From positions 43,834,001 to 43,898,000 of the forward strand of contig NC_060060.1 of NCBI RefSeq assembly GCF_020283565.1: a stretch of DNA of 64,000 bases, written 5' to 3'. The DNA is from Trifolium pratense (taxonomy: Eukaryota; Streptophyta; Magnoliopsida; Fabales; Fabaceae). Positions 9,157 to 20,518 of the stretch are shown here, piece by piece (position 1 is the stretch's first letter; each line of letters begins with the position of its first letter). Made by a program: the position numbers and the translations under genes. The notes under the pieces were generated by a model. It made no database searches. It was not told the origin of the DNA and worked only from the letters and a program-made list of their open reading frames with translations.

Positions 9157-11583
9157 ATGCGGAGGACAGGTCCCATTGAGCTGCAGTTCGATCCAGAAAT
9201 TGAAAAGACAGCTCGCGCAATTCGGAAGGCAACAAGGGAAGCTCAAGCTTCAAGAGGAAGAGCTTTGCTAGGTGGTACACCGGACTGTCAAGGACAGAGT
9301 TCAGCTACTATGGAAGAAGAGCAGGATCCACCGGTCCACGTTCCACCGGTTCCTCAACCACAAAGGCGTACTCTTGGTGATTATGGGCGGAGAGATAATG
9401 ACGCCCTAGCCAATCAGGGTTTTCAACCGGCAAACCCGGTTTCTTTTGACATTAAGAATACCGTCTTATCCGCACTCAAAGAAAATCCCTACTCCGGATC
9501 GGAATCCCAATGTCCCAATCTACATTTATCACATTTCTATGAGGCGTGCGATTATACCGACCCGCCGGGGGTAAGTGAATCGGATAAGAGACTTAGGTTG
9601 TTCAAGCACTCTCTCACCGGCCGTGCTAAGGATTGGTTGGACACGATACCCGCCGGAACTATTGAGACATGGAGACAACTTGAGCGGAAGTTCTTAGACC
9701 GCTACTTCCCTATTCATAAGTTTTTGGAAAGAAGGGCTGAAATTAGCAACTTCGAGCAAGCGGATGGGGAAACGTTGTATGATGCTTGGGAGAGGTTCAA
9801 GGTTTGTCTTAAAAGGTGTCCGAATCACGGTTTCGATGGCCACAATCAGATGCAAATGTTTACCCAAGGTTTGAGGGCTCAAACGCGAATGATACTTGAC
9901 GCATCAGCCGGTGGTTCGTTGAAGAACCGTGACGAAACTGAAGCAAGAGAATTGGTGGAAAGCATGGCTCAAAACGAGTATAGAGCCACTAATGATAGAG
10001 GAGCCAAAAAGAAAGGCGGAGTGTTGGAATTGGATACTCAAACAGCACTATTAGCACAGCAAAAGCTAATGACTAGCCAAATGGAAGCAATGATGAAGCT
10101 GCTGTCCAATCCACAAGTTCAAACTTCTCCAATAGGTAAAATTGACAATGTGCGTTGTGATTTTTGTTTGCAGGACCACCCAAATGGCAGATGTTTCCCG
10201 GAGGATTCAGAGGAAGCTCGCTACTTAGCCAATTTCCGGAAGCCGTACAACAACAATAACGGTTCCGGATGGGGAAGCAATATGCAAAGTCAAGGTGCAC
10301 CGCAACAGCAGCCAAGGCCTCCATCAAGGATGGAAGAGACTCTAAATCAGTTCATGCTCATGACCCAAAGCAACTTTGAAGCGATGAAATCAAGTCAAGC
10401 AACATCTAACAAGAATCATGAAGCATCTATCAAGAATCTTGAGGTGCAAATGGGTCAACTCTCAAGGCAGTTTTCAATGTTGCAAAACCAAGGAGGTTTC
10501 GGTGGAAACACTCATGATAATCCGAAAAATGAAACTTGCAATGGAATCACTTTGAGGAGTAGAGAGATACCGGAAAGGCCAGCTGTGGAGAAGCCTTTGA
10601 AAAAGAAGGTCATTGAGGGAGAGGTTGAAAATGAACAAGAGGTTGTAGTCGAAAATGAGAGACATGAGGGAGAAGTGAAAAGTAAAATTATGTCTAAGGA
10701 AATGGAGATTAGTGAGGATGAGGAAGAAGAAGTTGAAAAACAGAGGGAGATAAAAGAAAAAGAGAGCAAGAAGGTTGAGAAAGGTAAAAGAGTTGATGAA
10801 TCGCCATATGCTAGGATGCCTTTTCCTAGGAGAAAGAAAGTTAAGAATCTTGAGCGGGAGAAGGAGTTCAAGAAGTTCATGAAGGTGTTGAACAAGCTTG
10901 AGATGGCTATACCATTAGTGGAGGCATTGGAGCAAATGCCAAGTTATGCAAAGTTTTTGAAGGAGCTGCTTACAAAGAAAAGAAAACCGCTAGATGATGA
11001 AATGGTAAGTATGACGGAAGAGTGCAGCGCCCTCATCCAAAGGAAGCTACCTCAGAAAAAGAAAGATCCGGGGAGCTTTACAATTACATGCTCTATTGGA
11101 AATCTCACTATTGAAAAGGCTTTGTGTGATTTGGGTGCTAGCATTAATCTGATGCCGTTATCAATGATGAAGAAGATACCGGGAGCGGTAGCAAAGCCGA
11201 CAAAGATGAGTCTCTCTTTGGCGGATAGATCGATTGTGCATCCGGAAGGTATTCTCCACGATGTGTTGGTTAGAGTGGGTGAATTTGTGTTTCCCGCAGA
11301 CTTTGTGGTTTTGGACATAGAAGAAACTAGGGAGTGGGAACCTTTGCTACTTGGTAGACCTTTCTTAGCAACTAGCCGAGCCTTAATCGATGTGGAGATG
11401 GGTGAACTCATGCTAAGGACCGATGATCAGCAGGTTACATTCAATGTCTTTGACAAGATGACATGTGATGACGGAGACCCACAATGCTTTAAAATCCAGG
11501 TTTATGATCATATGGTTAAAGATGCCCTTAAGTTACCTTGGAATGCACACTACTTGCCACATGGTGGCACTACTTTTCCATAA
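9157..11583 (+). CDS. Athila-like Gag-protease polyprotein, 808 aa, without RT/IN
   Basis: The first ATG (MRRTGPIELQ) is at 9157; an open TTG-initiated extension of six codons precedes it. The N-terminal half is retrotransposon Gag (for example [18 protein letters not shown], the usual Gag W-L block). A zinc-binding motif [13 protein letters not shown] starts near residue 334. A long Glu/Lys-rich charged linker covers about 490-560. A retropepsin-like aspartic protease follows, with active-site [13 protein letters not shown] (Asp near residue 658) and [10 protein letters not shown]. Unlike element 3, the protein then diverges and stops after a private tail ending LPHGGTTFP. It would supply capsid and protease but not copying or integration enzymes. 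The same 808-codon design is found in element 2, so the short form is a family trait, not a one-off break. Confidence 0.9.
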   Translation: MRRTGPIELQFDPEIEKTARAIRKATREAQASRGRALLGGTPDCQGQSSATMEEEQDPPVHVPPVPQPQRRTLGDYGRRDNDALANQGFQPANPVSFDIKNTVLSALKENPYSGSESQCPNLHLSHFYEACDYTDPPGVSESDKRLRLFKHSLTGRAKDWLDTIPAGTIETWRQLERKFLDRYFPIHKFLERRAEISNFEQADGETLYDAWERFKVCLKRCPNHGFDGHNQMQMFTQGLRAQTRMILDASAGGSLKNRDETEARELVESMAQNEYRATNDRGAKKKGGVLELDTQTALLAQQKLMTSQMEAMMKLLSNPQVQTSPIGKIDNVRCDFCLQDHPNGRCFPEDSEEARYLANFRKPYNNNNGSGWGSNMQSQGAPQQQPRPPSRMEETLNQFMLMTQSNFEAMKSSQATSNKNHEASIKNLEVQMGQLSRQFSMLQNQGGFGGNTHDNPKNETCNGITLRSREIPERPAVEKPLKKKVIEGEVENEQEVVVENERHEGEVKSKIMSKEMEISEDEEEEVEKQREIKEKESKKVEKGKRVDESPYARMPFPRRKKVKNLEREKEFKKFMKVLNKLEMAIPLVEALEQMPSYAKFLKELLTKKRKPLDDEMVSMTEECSALIQRKLPQKKKDPGSFTITCSIGNLTIEKALCDLGASINLMPLSMMKKIPGAVAKPTKMSLSLADRSIVHPEGILHDVLVRVGEFVFPADFVVLDIEETREWEPLLLGRPFLATSRALIDVEMGELMLRTDDQQVTFNVFDKMTCDDGDPQCFKIQVYDHMVKDALKLPWNAHYLPHGGTTFP

Positions 11584-11832
11584 CCTTTAGGGGCATGGAA
11601 CGTCAAGCATCGGGACGTTAAACAAGCGCTGGTTGGGAGGCAACCCAACGAGTTCTAATGATTTAGTTTGTTTTGTTTTTGAAGTATGTAGGTAGGTGTG
11701 CAGCAGAAGCAAGGACAGGAAGCAAAACAGGGTAGGACAAGAGCTCTACTACGCCGGGGGCGCAGTACAATCACGCGCGGCGTGATCCCTCAACACAGAG
11801 GAAGGGGTTTTTTCAGAATCTACTACGCGCGG
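11584..11832 (+). other. Element 1 post-gag region, left of the nested insertion
   Basis: Immediately after the stop comes GGGGCATGGAACGTCAAGC and CAAGCGCTGGTTGGGAGGC, identical in kind to the block following pol in element 3 (61318-61378). Palindrome-motif copies lie at about 11750-11785 and 11821-11832. The last copy is cut by element 2 after CGCGG. No coding region is seen. Confidence 0.75.
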
Positions 11833-13059
11833 TGATGGAATATTTCGCAAGTGAACGAATTACCACGTAGTAATAAAAATATCGATCCACAGGGATTGTG
11901 TGATTAAACTAGTCGAATAATGTTCATAAACATGATGCAAAGAATACACATAAATTGGGGGTTTAGTTTGAAAGATGTGCTTGTACGAAAATGTTGAGAA
12001 ATCAATTGGTTGAGAATGAGGTTGGATCGTCGACAATTCCCTAAACAATAGTATTCACATGCAATTCAATTGTATCGTAATGAATCACCCGAATGTTACA
12101 ACTAGATCAACAATATGGTGAATCGCAATCTCTTGTCAAAATCCACCCTATCCTCTACCGATACTTCTCCAATCTCTTGGATGGAAGCTACCGATAGCGG
12201 AGTATTTGAAAACGCGTTGATCGTATGCTACATTCTATGTTTCAATCTCTCGACCGGAAACACTCAAATGCACAATGAATTCAGTTCTGATTTCAACTCA
12301 TACTCTCGTACATAATTAAAATCTAAGTTCATTGCAAGATTGATCAGAAATTGTAAAGCATTAAGGATAGAATTTCATTGAATAACATTCATAAAAGAGA
12401 GATTCAGTACAGATACAATTGATTACATGAAATACATTGGTTTAGTTCCTCATCATGATCCAACCTCAATGGAGGTCTAGCCTCTCATCGTGAAGTAGCT
12501 CGATTCTTGCTCCAACTTCAAGGATTCAGCTCCCATGATGTTGAATGCTTCCAATCTAGCCACTCCTCCCTCTGGAACACAGGATCAGTCTTCAAATCGT
12601 GCCTGGAACTCCCAAGATCAAGATCAGATTCCCCAAATTTTCCGAACCAGAAAACAGAATTATGCAGAAAATATATATACAGAAGGCAACCACGCCGCGC
12701 GCCAGATCTATCACGCCGCGCGTGGTTGCAAATCCATCAACTACGCCGCGCGTGGTAACAGAATCACGCGGCGCGTGGTCAAGTCAGAGAGCAATCTTCT
12801 TCTTCAACAAGGCTTCACGCCGCGCGTGATCAGAGTGAAAATCTTGGCTCCCTGTGAGCTCCATCACGCGGCGCGTGATGGGCTACGCCCCCAACGTAGT
12901 GAAAATCCTCCATTTCCTGCACTTTTTTCTGTTTTCTTGCAAAACAAGTAATCAAGCTCATGATTAGATTTCTCTTATATTTATTGCTAAAAACCTACTA
13001 AAATGTATCTAATGTTGCTAAAATAGGCATGGATTAGAGAGTGTGACGATTTGTCATCA
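11833..13059 (-). repeat. Element 2 3' LTR (minus strand), 1227 bp
   Basis: The plus-strand copy begins TGATGGAATATTTCGC and ends ACGATTTGTCATCA. It is 22 bp shorter than the partner LTR. The missing segment lies in the palindrome array, where one CACGCCGCGCGTG copy and its spacer are absent near 12820. That is the expected product of slippage or recombination between adjacent motif copies. Confidence 0.92.
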
Positions 13060-14486
13060 CAACCCCAAACTTAAACCTTTCCTTGTCCTCAAGGAAACTA
13101 CTTTTACCTCAAGCTTTTGTGTCAAGACCTTGGCATTTTCCTTAAATTCACTCGAATCATACATACGTGAGGATCACCTGATGATCAATGCTCCACCTGC
13201 AAACAACGCTCAATTGCACAATCGTTCCCGCAAGACATTTTCAAGTAGTCCACACTTTTCGACCAAGGCTCTATGATTTCATCACACTACTCACATGCAC
13301 TCTTCAGTTTTTGGTAATTCACTCAAATCAACACATCAATGCAAGTCAACAATAATTTTGCAAGTAGTCTAAGAATTCATTTGGTTCACTTTGTGCACAC
13401 ACATTAGAGGTCTTTAGGGTTATAACGTGGCTTGGCTAGGGTGGATGGTGACATTTTGGGATAAGTAGTAGAAAAACTTGGAGTTAGATCCCCCTATTAG
13501 TCAAAGAACATTTTCATAAACCAAACCCCTTTTGAAATATAGTGGACTAGAGAACTTTTTCAAAACATCAAACAAAGTTTTGCAATTCTTTTGAATTCAA
13601 GGCCATCACTTTTTTTCTATATTATTTTTTTGTTTGTTTTTTCACATTCATTCATCTTCTTTTCTTTTTCATTTTCTTTCTTTTCTCTTCTCTTTTGCCT
13701 TGCAACTTTTGAAAATTTTGAAAAATTATTCCATCAAAACTTTTATAAGTTCTCTAGTACCCTCACCCCAAACTTTATTTGTTGCTAATTCCAAAGAGCA
13801 ACCCCAAACTTAGTGGTGAGCAATGCGCATCAACCACTAATTAGGTGCCTAACCTCCAAGACAGTCATTCCTTTTTTTCATCAAAAATTTCTTAAGGTTT
13901 TGCAAAAATAACATTTTCTTTTTCAGCTCAAATTGGTTAAGCAAAGGATAATTATAAGTAAGGGTGGATAGAAAGGCTCAAAGGTACCAAGGAACATGCC
14001 TCGTGTGTGCTACAAAAGTACCAATCAAATAAAAAGACGACAAGCAAAATCGAGAGACAATACATGAGTGGATATCACACATAGAAGAAAAAGGAGTGTT
14101 TGGCTCAATACCTCTCGGTTGGGTCGAATCAAAGAACCGGTCAAAAAGTGTGCGTTCCCTTCCTTTGCCTCTTGATCACATGAGTGCAACAAGCTATTGC
14201 ACTGCAAGTTTCACATATCACACACGGAGAAAATCAAGTAATTGATACTCAAGTGACTAGAAGGAACATGCCAAAATATTGAAACAAACTCTAGAAGTAA
14301 AAACCATTCCACAATTAAACAAAAGAAGATTCAAATTCAGAGGTTAAAATAAAACATCCAGCCAATATCCAAGCAACATCAAATATTATTACAAACCAAC
14401 GAAAGTAAAATAGACTAAAGTAAAAAGTAGGGATAGAGTAGTAGGATAGTAGCAGCAGCAGCAGTAGAACATCATCACTAACAACG
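13060..14486 (-). other. Element 2 3' noncoding region
   Basis: This is the reverse complement of the element 1 region 22480-23890 and of element 3 about 62250-63657. It contains the conserved block around 14120-14210 (complement of TGCAATAGCTTGTTGCACTC and following). Complementary copies of the AGTTTGGGGT phrase lie next to the LTR, including the presumed polypurine tract at 13060-13075. A poly-T/C-rich tract at 13600-13700 is the complement of an A/G-rich tract. No real gene is seen. Confidence 0.7.
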
Positions 14487-16007
14487 TCAAACCGCGTCAT
14501 CCGGTTGGCCAGTGAAGTAGTTTGTGAACGGGCTATTCAAATTCAAATTCAGCCCATCCACATCCAGCATTTCCCTCTCCATAGCAGCAGCCTCATCCTG
14601 CTCAACCCGGCGTCGCCTCTCGATCTCGGCCAACTCAGAATTTCTCAGACCCGAATTGTATGCTTGTCTGGCCTGAAAAGATGTCAGCTCCCTCGCCTGA
14701 TGCGCCTCCCAATCAGTATCAACGGGATACAAAGTCCCAAAAGTAGGAGGAGGGAAAGTAGACCGGTAAGTCATCGCCTCGGTGTACATGGAAGAGGCGG
14801 TATCAAAGTAAAGATTCGGCAGCCCGGAATATTGAGAAATTTCCATTTGATGCAACATAGAAGCAAGCTAATTAACATCATGAGAATAAAGAGGAGGAGC
14901 ATGTGCCGGTATTTCGTGAGACTCATATGCCGGATCCCCCTGTTGATCCGGATGGTTACCCTCTTCAAACCGATTGATTTCTTCTTCTTCTCTCAAAGCT
15001 TCCTCCCTTGCAGCATTCCCCTCACCACGGGGCACAATAGGACCTCTCTCAAATCTCTTCTCAAAGTATGATAACGATAGCGGACGGACGGGATGAAGAT
15101 CACCTTCTTGCACATTCATAGGGACATTGCTTGCTCTACACAAAGCAGCAATTAAGTTGCAATGCCCCAAAGTAAAAGTCGGATTATTATTATTTGCCAT
15201 TTCATGTAAATCCTTTTGTAACCAAAAACCAAGATCGACATAACGACCATCAGCTAATAATCGAACAGCAGCGACATTATCAATCTGGATTTCAGAGTTA
15301 TTACCAACCACTCTAACATTCTTAAGCCAAAATTCACCCCAAGCACGGTGATTAGGGTTAAAACTCATCAAACTCAACCTAGTAGGAAGAGATGAGGCCG
15401 AGTGTGGCAGCCATCGAGCTCCAGGCCTACATACAATCGCCTTTAACTCTTCTCTTACCGCAAGGCCACCATTAGAAATTCGTTCCTTCTCGGATACCAA
15501 CTCACAAGCACCTCTCACACGACAACCCAATAATGTATTAATGTGAGCTGCGGAATAGTACACTCTTATTCCCCTAACTGTCGAATAGAACTCCGGAGCC
15601 GACGACTGGTCAGGCAGATAAGCGTTCGCGAGAAACTCCCTTACCCACATCTGATTACCCGGATTAGCTTCATCTTTAATCATCAACTTATTAAACTTCC
15701 CCCATTTTCTAGACTTGACCTCATTTCCTAACTCAGCAACACCCTTCAACAAGTCCTCTCCAAAACCTTTTTCTTGATTAATAGTAAAGGTTTGGATTTT
15801 TGTGTACCTTTTTTCATGAACCGCACTGATGAAGTGGGGGTGAACCTGTGGCCGAGTCACATTGCTCCGGCGAGGAGGAGATGCTTCAGCGGACCGAGAA
15901 GATTGGCCCTTGCTTGCACTCATCTTTGTCCTTGGTTTCTTGGGTGGCTCTTGTGTTGGGTTAGCATCACTCTTCTTCTTTCCCTTTCCGGTTAGCCGTG
16001 TCAACAT
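14487..16007 (-). pseudogene. Element 2 ORF3 (plant transposon protein-like) with one in-frame stop
   Basis: The ATG (MLTRLTGKGKKKSD) is at 16007; an open upstream extension starts only from TTG. The segment is exactly as long as element 1 ORF3 (1521 bp) and nearly identical in protein, but a TAG at 14868-14870 replaces the CAG of the other copy after YSHDVN. It thus encodes 379 residues, and the remaining 126 codons stay open downstream. The protein has a basic Ser-rich N terminus (KPRTKMSASKGQSSRS) and a globular region resembling the domain called putative plant transposon protein. An acidic EEEEINRFEEG region follows. Function is unknown. The ORF sits where env-like genes lie in Athila elements, but I see no signal peptide or transmembrane helix. 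Confidence 0.8.
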
Positions 16008-16702
16008 CTTGATATTGTAAAGATTGAAATGGGTTAATTTGGGAAAGTGGTGAAATGTGATGAAATGAGGGATTTGGAGTGGAATTAGGAGTGGGTGATA
16101 TGGGTGGTATGTGAATGTGAAGGAAATGGATGATTGAAGGTGATTAGAAGTGAAATTGGAGAGGTTTGAAGAGTAAAAATGGGTTATCAATGGAGTTTTT
16201 CGTGTGGGAGACCGTGTGAATTGATGATGGGATGGATGGAGTGGTTGGGAAGATGAAGAAATTCAAATTTTACACGCTTTCCTGTGTAACCACGCCGCGC
16301 GTGACCCCTGCTACGCCGCGCGTACTACCAATTGTAACGGTCAAGAACTTCTTTCCTCAAGGCCACGCCGCGCGTAATCACCATCACGCGGCGCGTAGCA
16401 CTAGTCAGAGAGCCCATAATTCTTCCAGGTTTCACGCAGCGCGTGATGCACCCCTACGCCGCGCGTAACGCATCCTGAAAAACCCTTCCTCTGTGTTGAA
16501 GGGTCACGCCGCGCGTGATTGTACTGCGCCTCTGGCGTAGTAGAGCTCTGTTTTGCCCTGTTCTGCTTCCGTCCTTGCTTCTGCTGCACACCTACCTACA
16601 TACTTCAAAACAAAACAAACTAAAACATTAGAAACCGTTGGGTTGCCTCCCAACCAGCGCTTGTTTAACGTCCCGATGCTTGACGTTCCATACCCCTAGG
16701 GG
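16008..16702 (-). promoter_or_regulatory. Element 2 palindrome array between gag-protease and ORF3
   Basis: About eight GC-rich imperfect palindromes of the CACGCCGCGCGTG type occur at about 16289-16530. They lie downstream of the conserved post-gag block (16640-16702, complement of GGGGTATGGAACGTCAAGC) and about 280 bp upstream of the ORF3 start. In this position they could drive or insulate a separate ORF3 transcript. That is inference; no clear TATA box was found. Confidence 0.5.
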
Positions 16703-19129
16703 TTATGGAGAAGAAGTGCCACCATGTGGCAAGTAGTGTGCATTCCAAGGTAACTTAAGAGCATCTTTAACAATATGATCATAAACCTGGATTTTAAAAC
16801 ATTGTGGGTCTCCATCATCACACTCCATCTTATCAAAGACATTGAATGTAACCTGCTGATCATAGGTCCTTAGCATGAGTTCGCCCATCTCTACATCGAT
16901 TAGGGCTCGGCTAGTTGCTAGGAAGGGTCTACCAAGTAGCAAAGGTTCCCACTCCCTAGTTTCTTCTATGTCTAAGACCACAAAATCTGCGGGAAACACA
17001 AACCCCGCAACTTTAACCAACACATCATGGAGAATACCTTCCGGATGCACAATCGATCTATCCGCCAAAGAGAGACTCATCTTTGTCGGCCTTGCTACCG
17101 CTCCCGGTATCTTCTTCATCATTGATAACGGCATTAGGTTAATGCTAGCACCCAAATCACACAAAGCTTTTTCAATAGTGAGCGTTCCAATGGAACATGG
17201 AATTGTAAAGCTCCCCGGATCTTTCTTTTTCTGAGGTAGCTTCCGTTGAATGAGGGCGCTGCACTCTTCCGTCATACTTACCATTTCATCATCTAATGGT
17301 TTTCTTTTCTTTGTGAGCAGCTCCTTCAAGAACTTCGCATAACTTGGCATTTGCTCCAATGCCTCCACTAAAGGTATAGCCATCTCAAGCTTGTTCAACA
17401 CCTTCATGAACTTCTTGAACTCCTTCTCCCGCTCAAGATTCTTAACTTTCTTCCTCCTAGGAAAAGGCATCCTAGCATATGGCGATTCATCAATTCCTTT
17501 ACCTTTCTCAACCTTCTTACTCTCTTTTTCTTTTATCTCCCTCTGTTTTTCAACTTCTTCTTTCTCATCCTCACTAATCTCAACTTCCTTAGGCATATTT
17601 TCCTTTTCTACTTCTCCCTCATATCTCTCATTTTCAACTACCACCTCTTGCTTATTTTCAACTTCTCCCTCAATGACCTTCTTTTTCAAGGGCTTCTCCA
17701 CAGCTGGCCTTTCCGGTATCTCTCTACTCCTCAAAGTGATTCCATTGCAAGTTTCATTTTTCGGATTGTCATGAGTGTTTCCACCGAAACCTCCTTGGTT
17801 TTGCAACATAGAAAACTGTCTTGACAGCTGACCCATTTGCACCTCAAGGTTCTTTATAGAAGCTTCATGATTCTTGTTAGAGGTTGCTTGACTCGATTTC
17901 ATCGCTTCAAAGTTGCTTTGGGTCATGAGCATGAACTGATTTAGAGTCTCTTCCATCCTTGATGGAGGCCTTTGCTGCTGTTGCGGTGCACCTTGACTTT
18001 GCATACCGTTCCCCCATCCGGAACCGTTATTGTTGTTGTACGGCTTCCGAAAATTGGCCAAGTAGCGAGCCTCCTCTGAACCCTCCGGGAAGCATCCGCC
18101 ATTTGGGTGGTCCTGCAAACAAAAATCACAGCGCACATTGTCAATTTTACCTATTGGAGAAGTTTGAACTTGCGGATTGGACAGCAGCTTCATCATTGCT
18201 TCCATTTGGCTAGTCATGAGCTTTTGCTGTGCTAATAGGGCTGTTTGAGTATCCAATTCCAACACTCCGCCTTTCTTTTTGGCTCCCCTATCATTAGTAG
18301 CTCTATACTCGTTTTGAGCCATGCTTTCCACCAATTCTCTTGCTTCAGTTTCGTCACGGTTCTTCAACGAACCACCGGCTGATGCGTCAAGTATCATTCG
18401 CGTTTGAGCCCTCAAACCTTGGGTAAACATTTGCATCTGATTGTGGCCATCGAAACCGTGATTCGGACACCTTTTAAGACAAACTTTGAACCTCTCCCAA
18501 GCATCATACAATGTTTCCCCATCCGCTTGCTCGAAGTTGCTAATTTCAGCCCTTCTTTCTAGGAACTTGTGATTGGGAAAGTAACGATCTAAGAACTTCC
18601 GCTCAAGTTGTCTCCATGTCGCAATCGTTCTGGCTGGTATCGTGTCTAACCAATCTTTAGCACGGCCGGTGAGAGAATGCTTGAATAACCTCAGTCTTTT
18701 GTCCGATTCGCTCACCCCCGGTGGATCGGTATAGTCGCATGCCTCATAGAAGTGAGATAAGTGTAAGTTCGGGCATTGAGCTTCCGAACCTGAATAAGGA
18801 TTCTCTTTTAAGGCGGAAAGGACCGTGTTCTTGATGTCGAATGAGACAGGATTCGCCGGCTGAAAGCCTTGATTTGCCAACGCGTCGTTGTCTCTTCTCC
18901 CATAATCACCGAGAGTACGTCTTGGTGGTTGAGGAACCGGTGGAACATGGACCGGTGGAACCTGTTCTTCTTCCATAGTAGCTGAACTTTGTCCTTGACA
19001 GTCCGGTGTACCACCTAGCAAAGCTCTTCCTCTTGACGCTTGAGCTTCCCTTGTTGCCTTCCGAATTGCGCGAGCTGTCTTTTCAATCTCTGGATCAAAT
19101 TGCAGCTCTTGAGGACCTGTTCTCCGCAT
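16703..19129 (-). CDS. Element 2 Gag-protease polyprotein, 808 aa
   Basis: The ATG ([10 protein letters not shown]) is at 19129; an open TTG extension runs to 19234. The frame is uninterrupted and the same length as in element 1. Features in order are Gag with [13 protein letters not shown], zinc motif [13 protein letters not shown], a Glu/Lys linker, protease [13 protein letters not shown] and [11 protein letters not shown] private tail follows, ending LPHGGTSSP. It differs from element 1 at scattered residues, including several in the charged linker. The two copies have therefore diverged while keeping frame, which suggests the truncated design replicates as such. RT and integrase must come from elsewhere. 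Confidence 0.9.
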   Translation of the reverse strand: MRRTGPQELQFDPEIEKTARAIRKATREAQASRGRALLGGTPDCQGQSSATMEEEQVPPVHVPPVPQPPRRTLGDYGRRDNDALANQGFQPANPVSFDIKNTVLSALKENPYSGSEAQCPNLHLSHFYEACDYTDPPGVSESDKRLRLFKHSLTGRAKDWLDTIPARTIATWRQLERKFLDRYFPNHKFLERRAEISNFEQADGETLYDAWERFKVCLKRCPNHGFDGHNQMQMFTQGLRAQTRMILDASAGGSLKNRDETEARELVESMAQNEYRATNDRGAKKKGGVLELDTQTALLAQQKLMTSQMEAMMKLLSNPQVQTSPIGKIDNVRCDFCLQDHPNGGCFPEGSEEARYLANFRKPYNNNNGSGWGNGMQSQGAPQQQQRPPSRMEETLNQFMLMTQSNFEAMKSSQATSNKNHEASIKNLEVQMGQLSRQFSMLQNQGGFGGNTHDNPKNETCNGITLRSREIPERPAVEKPLKKKVIEGEVENKQEVVVENERYEGEVEKENMPKEVEISEDEKEEVEKQREIKEKESKKVEKGKGIDESPYARMPFPRRKKVKNLEREKEFKKFMKVLNKLEMAIPLVEALEQMPSYAKFLKELLTKKRKPLDDEMVSMTEECSALIQRKLPQKKKDPGSFTIPCSIGTLTIEKALCDLGASINLMPLSMMKKIPGAVARPTKMSLSLADRSIVHPEGILHDVLVKVAGFVFPADFVVLDIEETREWEPLLLGRPFLATSRALIDVEMGELMLRTYDQQVTFNVFDKMECDDGDPQCFKIQVYDHIVKDALKLPWNAHYLPHGGTSSP

Positions 19130-19240
19130 GCACAATGAAACACACAAGTAGAACGCTCTCGACAGAAAAATGTAAAAACAGAACAAATAAAGAAAAACAC
19201 AAAAAATATGAACACTATTGCCTTGTCGAATCAATCACAA

Positions 19241-19258
19241 TCCCCGGCAACGGCGCCA
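19241..19258 (-). other. Element 2 primer binding site (tRNA-Asp)
   Basis: The plus-strand sequence TCCCCGGCAACGGCGCCA is the complement of the primer site used by elements 1 and 3. It lies six bases from the 5' LTR at 19265-20513. Confidence 0.92.
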
Positions 19259-19264
19259 AAAACT

Positions 19265-20513
19265 TGATGGAATATTTCGCAAGTGAACGAATTACCACGT
19301 AGTAATAAAAATATCGATCCACAGGGATTGTGTGATTAAACTAGTCGAATAATGTTCATAAACATGATGCAAAGAATACACATAAATTGGGGGTTTAGTT
19401 TGAAAGATGTGCTTGTACGAAAATATTGAGAAATCAATTGGTTGAGAATGAGGTTGGATCGTCGACAATTCCCTAAACAATAGTATTCACATGCAATTCA
19501 ATTGTATCGTAATGAATCACCCGAATGTTACAACTAGATCAACAATATGGTGAATCGCAATCTCTTGTCAAAATCCACCCTATCCTCTACCGATACTTCT
19601 CCAATCTCTTGGATGGAAGCTACCGGTAGCGGAGTATTTGAAAACGCGTTGATCGTATGCTACATTCTATGTTTCAATCTCTCGACCGGAAACACTCAAA
19701 TGCACAATGAATTCAGTTCTGATTTCAACTCATACTCTCGTACATAATTAAAATCTAAGTTCATTGCAAGATTGATCAGAAATTGTAAAGCATTAAGGAT
19801 AGAATTTCATTGAATAACATTCATAAAAGAGAGATTCAGTACAGATACAATTGATTACATGAAATACATTGGTTTAGTTCCTCATCATGATCCAACCTCA
19901 ATGGAGGTCTAGCCTCTCATCGTGAAGTAGCTCGATTCTTGCTCCAACTTCAAGGATTCAGCTCCCATGATGTTGAATGCTTCCAATCTAGCCACTCCTC
20001 CCTCTGGAACACAGGATCAGTCTTCAAATCGTGCCTGGAACTCCCAAGATCAAGATCAGATTCCCCAAATTTTCCGAACCAGAAAACAGAATTATGCAGA
20101 AAATATATATACAGAAGGCAACCACGCCGCGCGCCAGATCTATCACGCCGCGCGTGGTTGCAAATCCATCAACTACGCCGCGCGTGGTAACAGAATCACG
20201 CGGCGCGTGGTCAAGTCAGAGAGCAATCTTCTTCTTCAACAAGGCTTCACGCCGCGCGTGGTAAGGCATCACGCCGCGCGTGATCAGAGTGAAAATCTTG
20301 GCTCCCTGTGAGCTCCATCACGCGGCGCGTGATGGGCTACGCCCCCAGCGTAGTGAAAATCCTCCATTTCCTACACTTTTTTCTGTTTTCTTGCAAAACA
20401 AGTAATCAAGCTCATGATTAGATTTCTCTTATATTTATTGCTAAAAACCTACTAAAATGTATCTAATGTTGCTAAAATAGGCATGGATTAGAGAGTGTGA
20501 CGATTTGTCATCA
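19265..20513 (-). repeat. Element 2 5' LTR (minus strand), 1249 bp
   Basis: The LTR contains the palindrome array at about 20122-20345 and, just beyond it in the direction of transcription, the complement of a TATATAT box near 20103-20111. This repeats the promoter arrangement of element 1. The LTR retains the 22 bp missing from the partner. Confidence 0.92.
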
Positions 20514-20518
20514 CGCGG

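Larger units (their letters stand above)
11833..20513 (-). mobile_element. Element 2: Athila-like non-autonomous LTR element nested in element 1, opposite strand
   Basis: The element is bounded by LTRs at 11833-13059 and 19265-20513 and flanked by CGCGG at 11828-11832 and 20514-20518. On the minus strand it reads 5' LTR, tRNA-Asp primer site, gag-protease, palindrome array, ORF3 with one nonsense codon, 3' noncoding region and 3' LTR. It is the same family and layout as element 1. Its insertion point is inside a CACGCGCGGCG motif copy of element 1. I count at least four substitutions plus one 22-bp length difference between its LTRs. Confidence 0.93.

Noticed and set aside
10073..11411. Several antisense frames opposite the Athila-like gag-protease (also near 16875-18213 and 56772-58179)
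   Set aside because: They lie exactly opposite a real coding frame and mirror its conservation and codon bias. No independent start or regulatory signals are seen.
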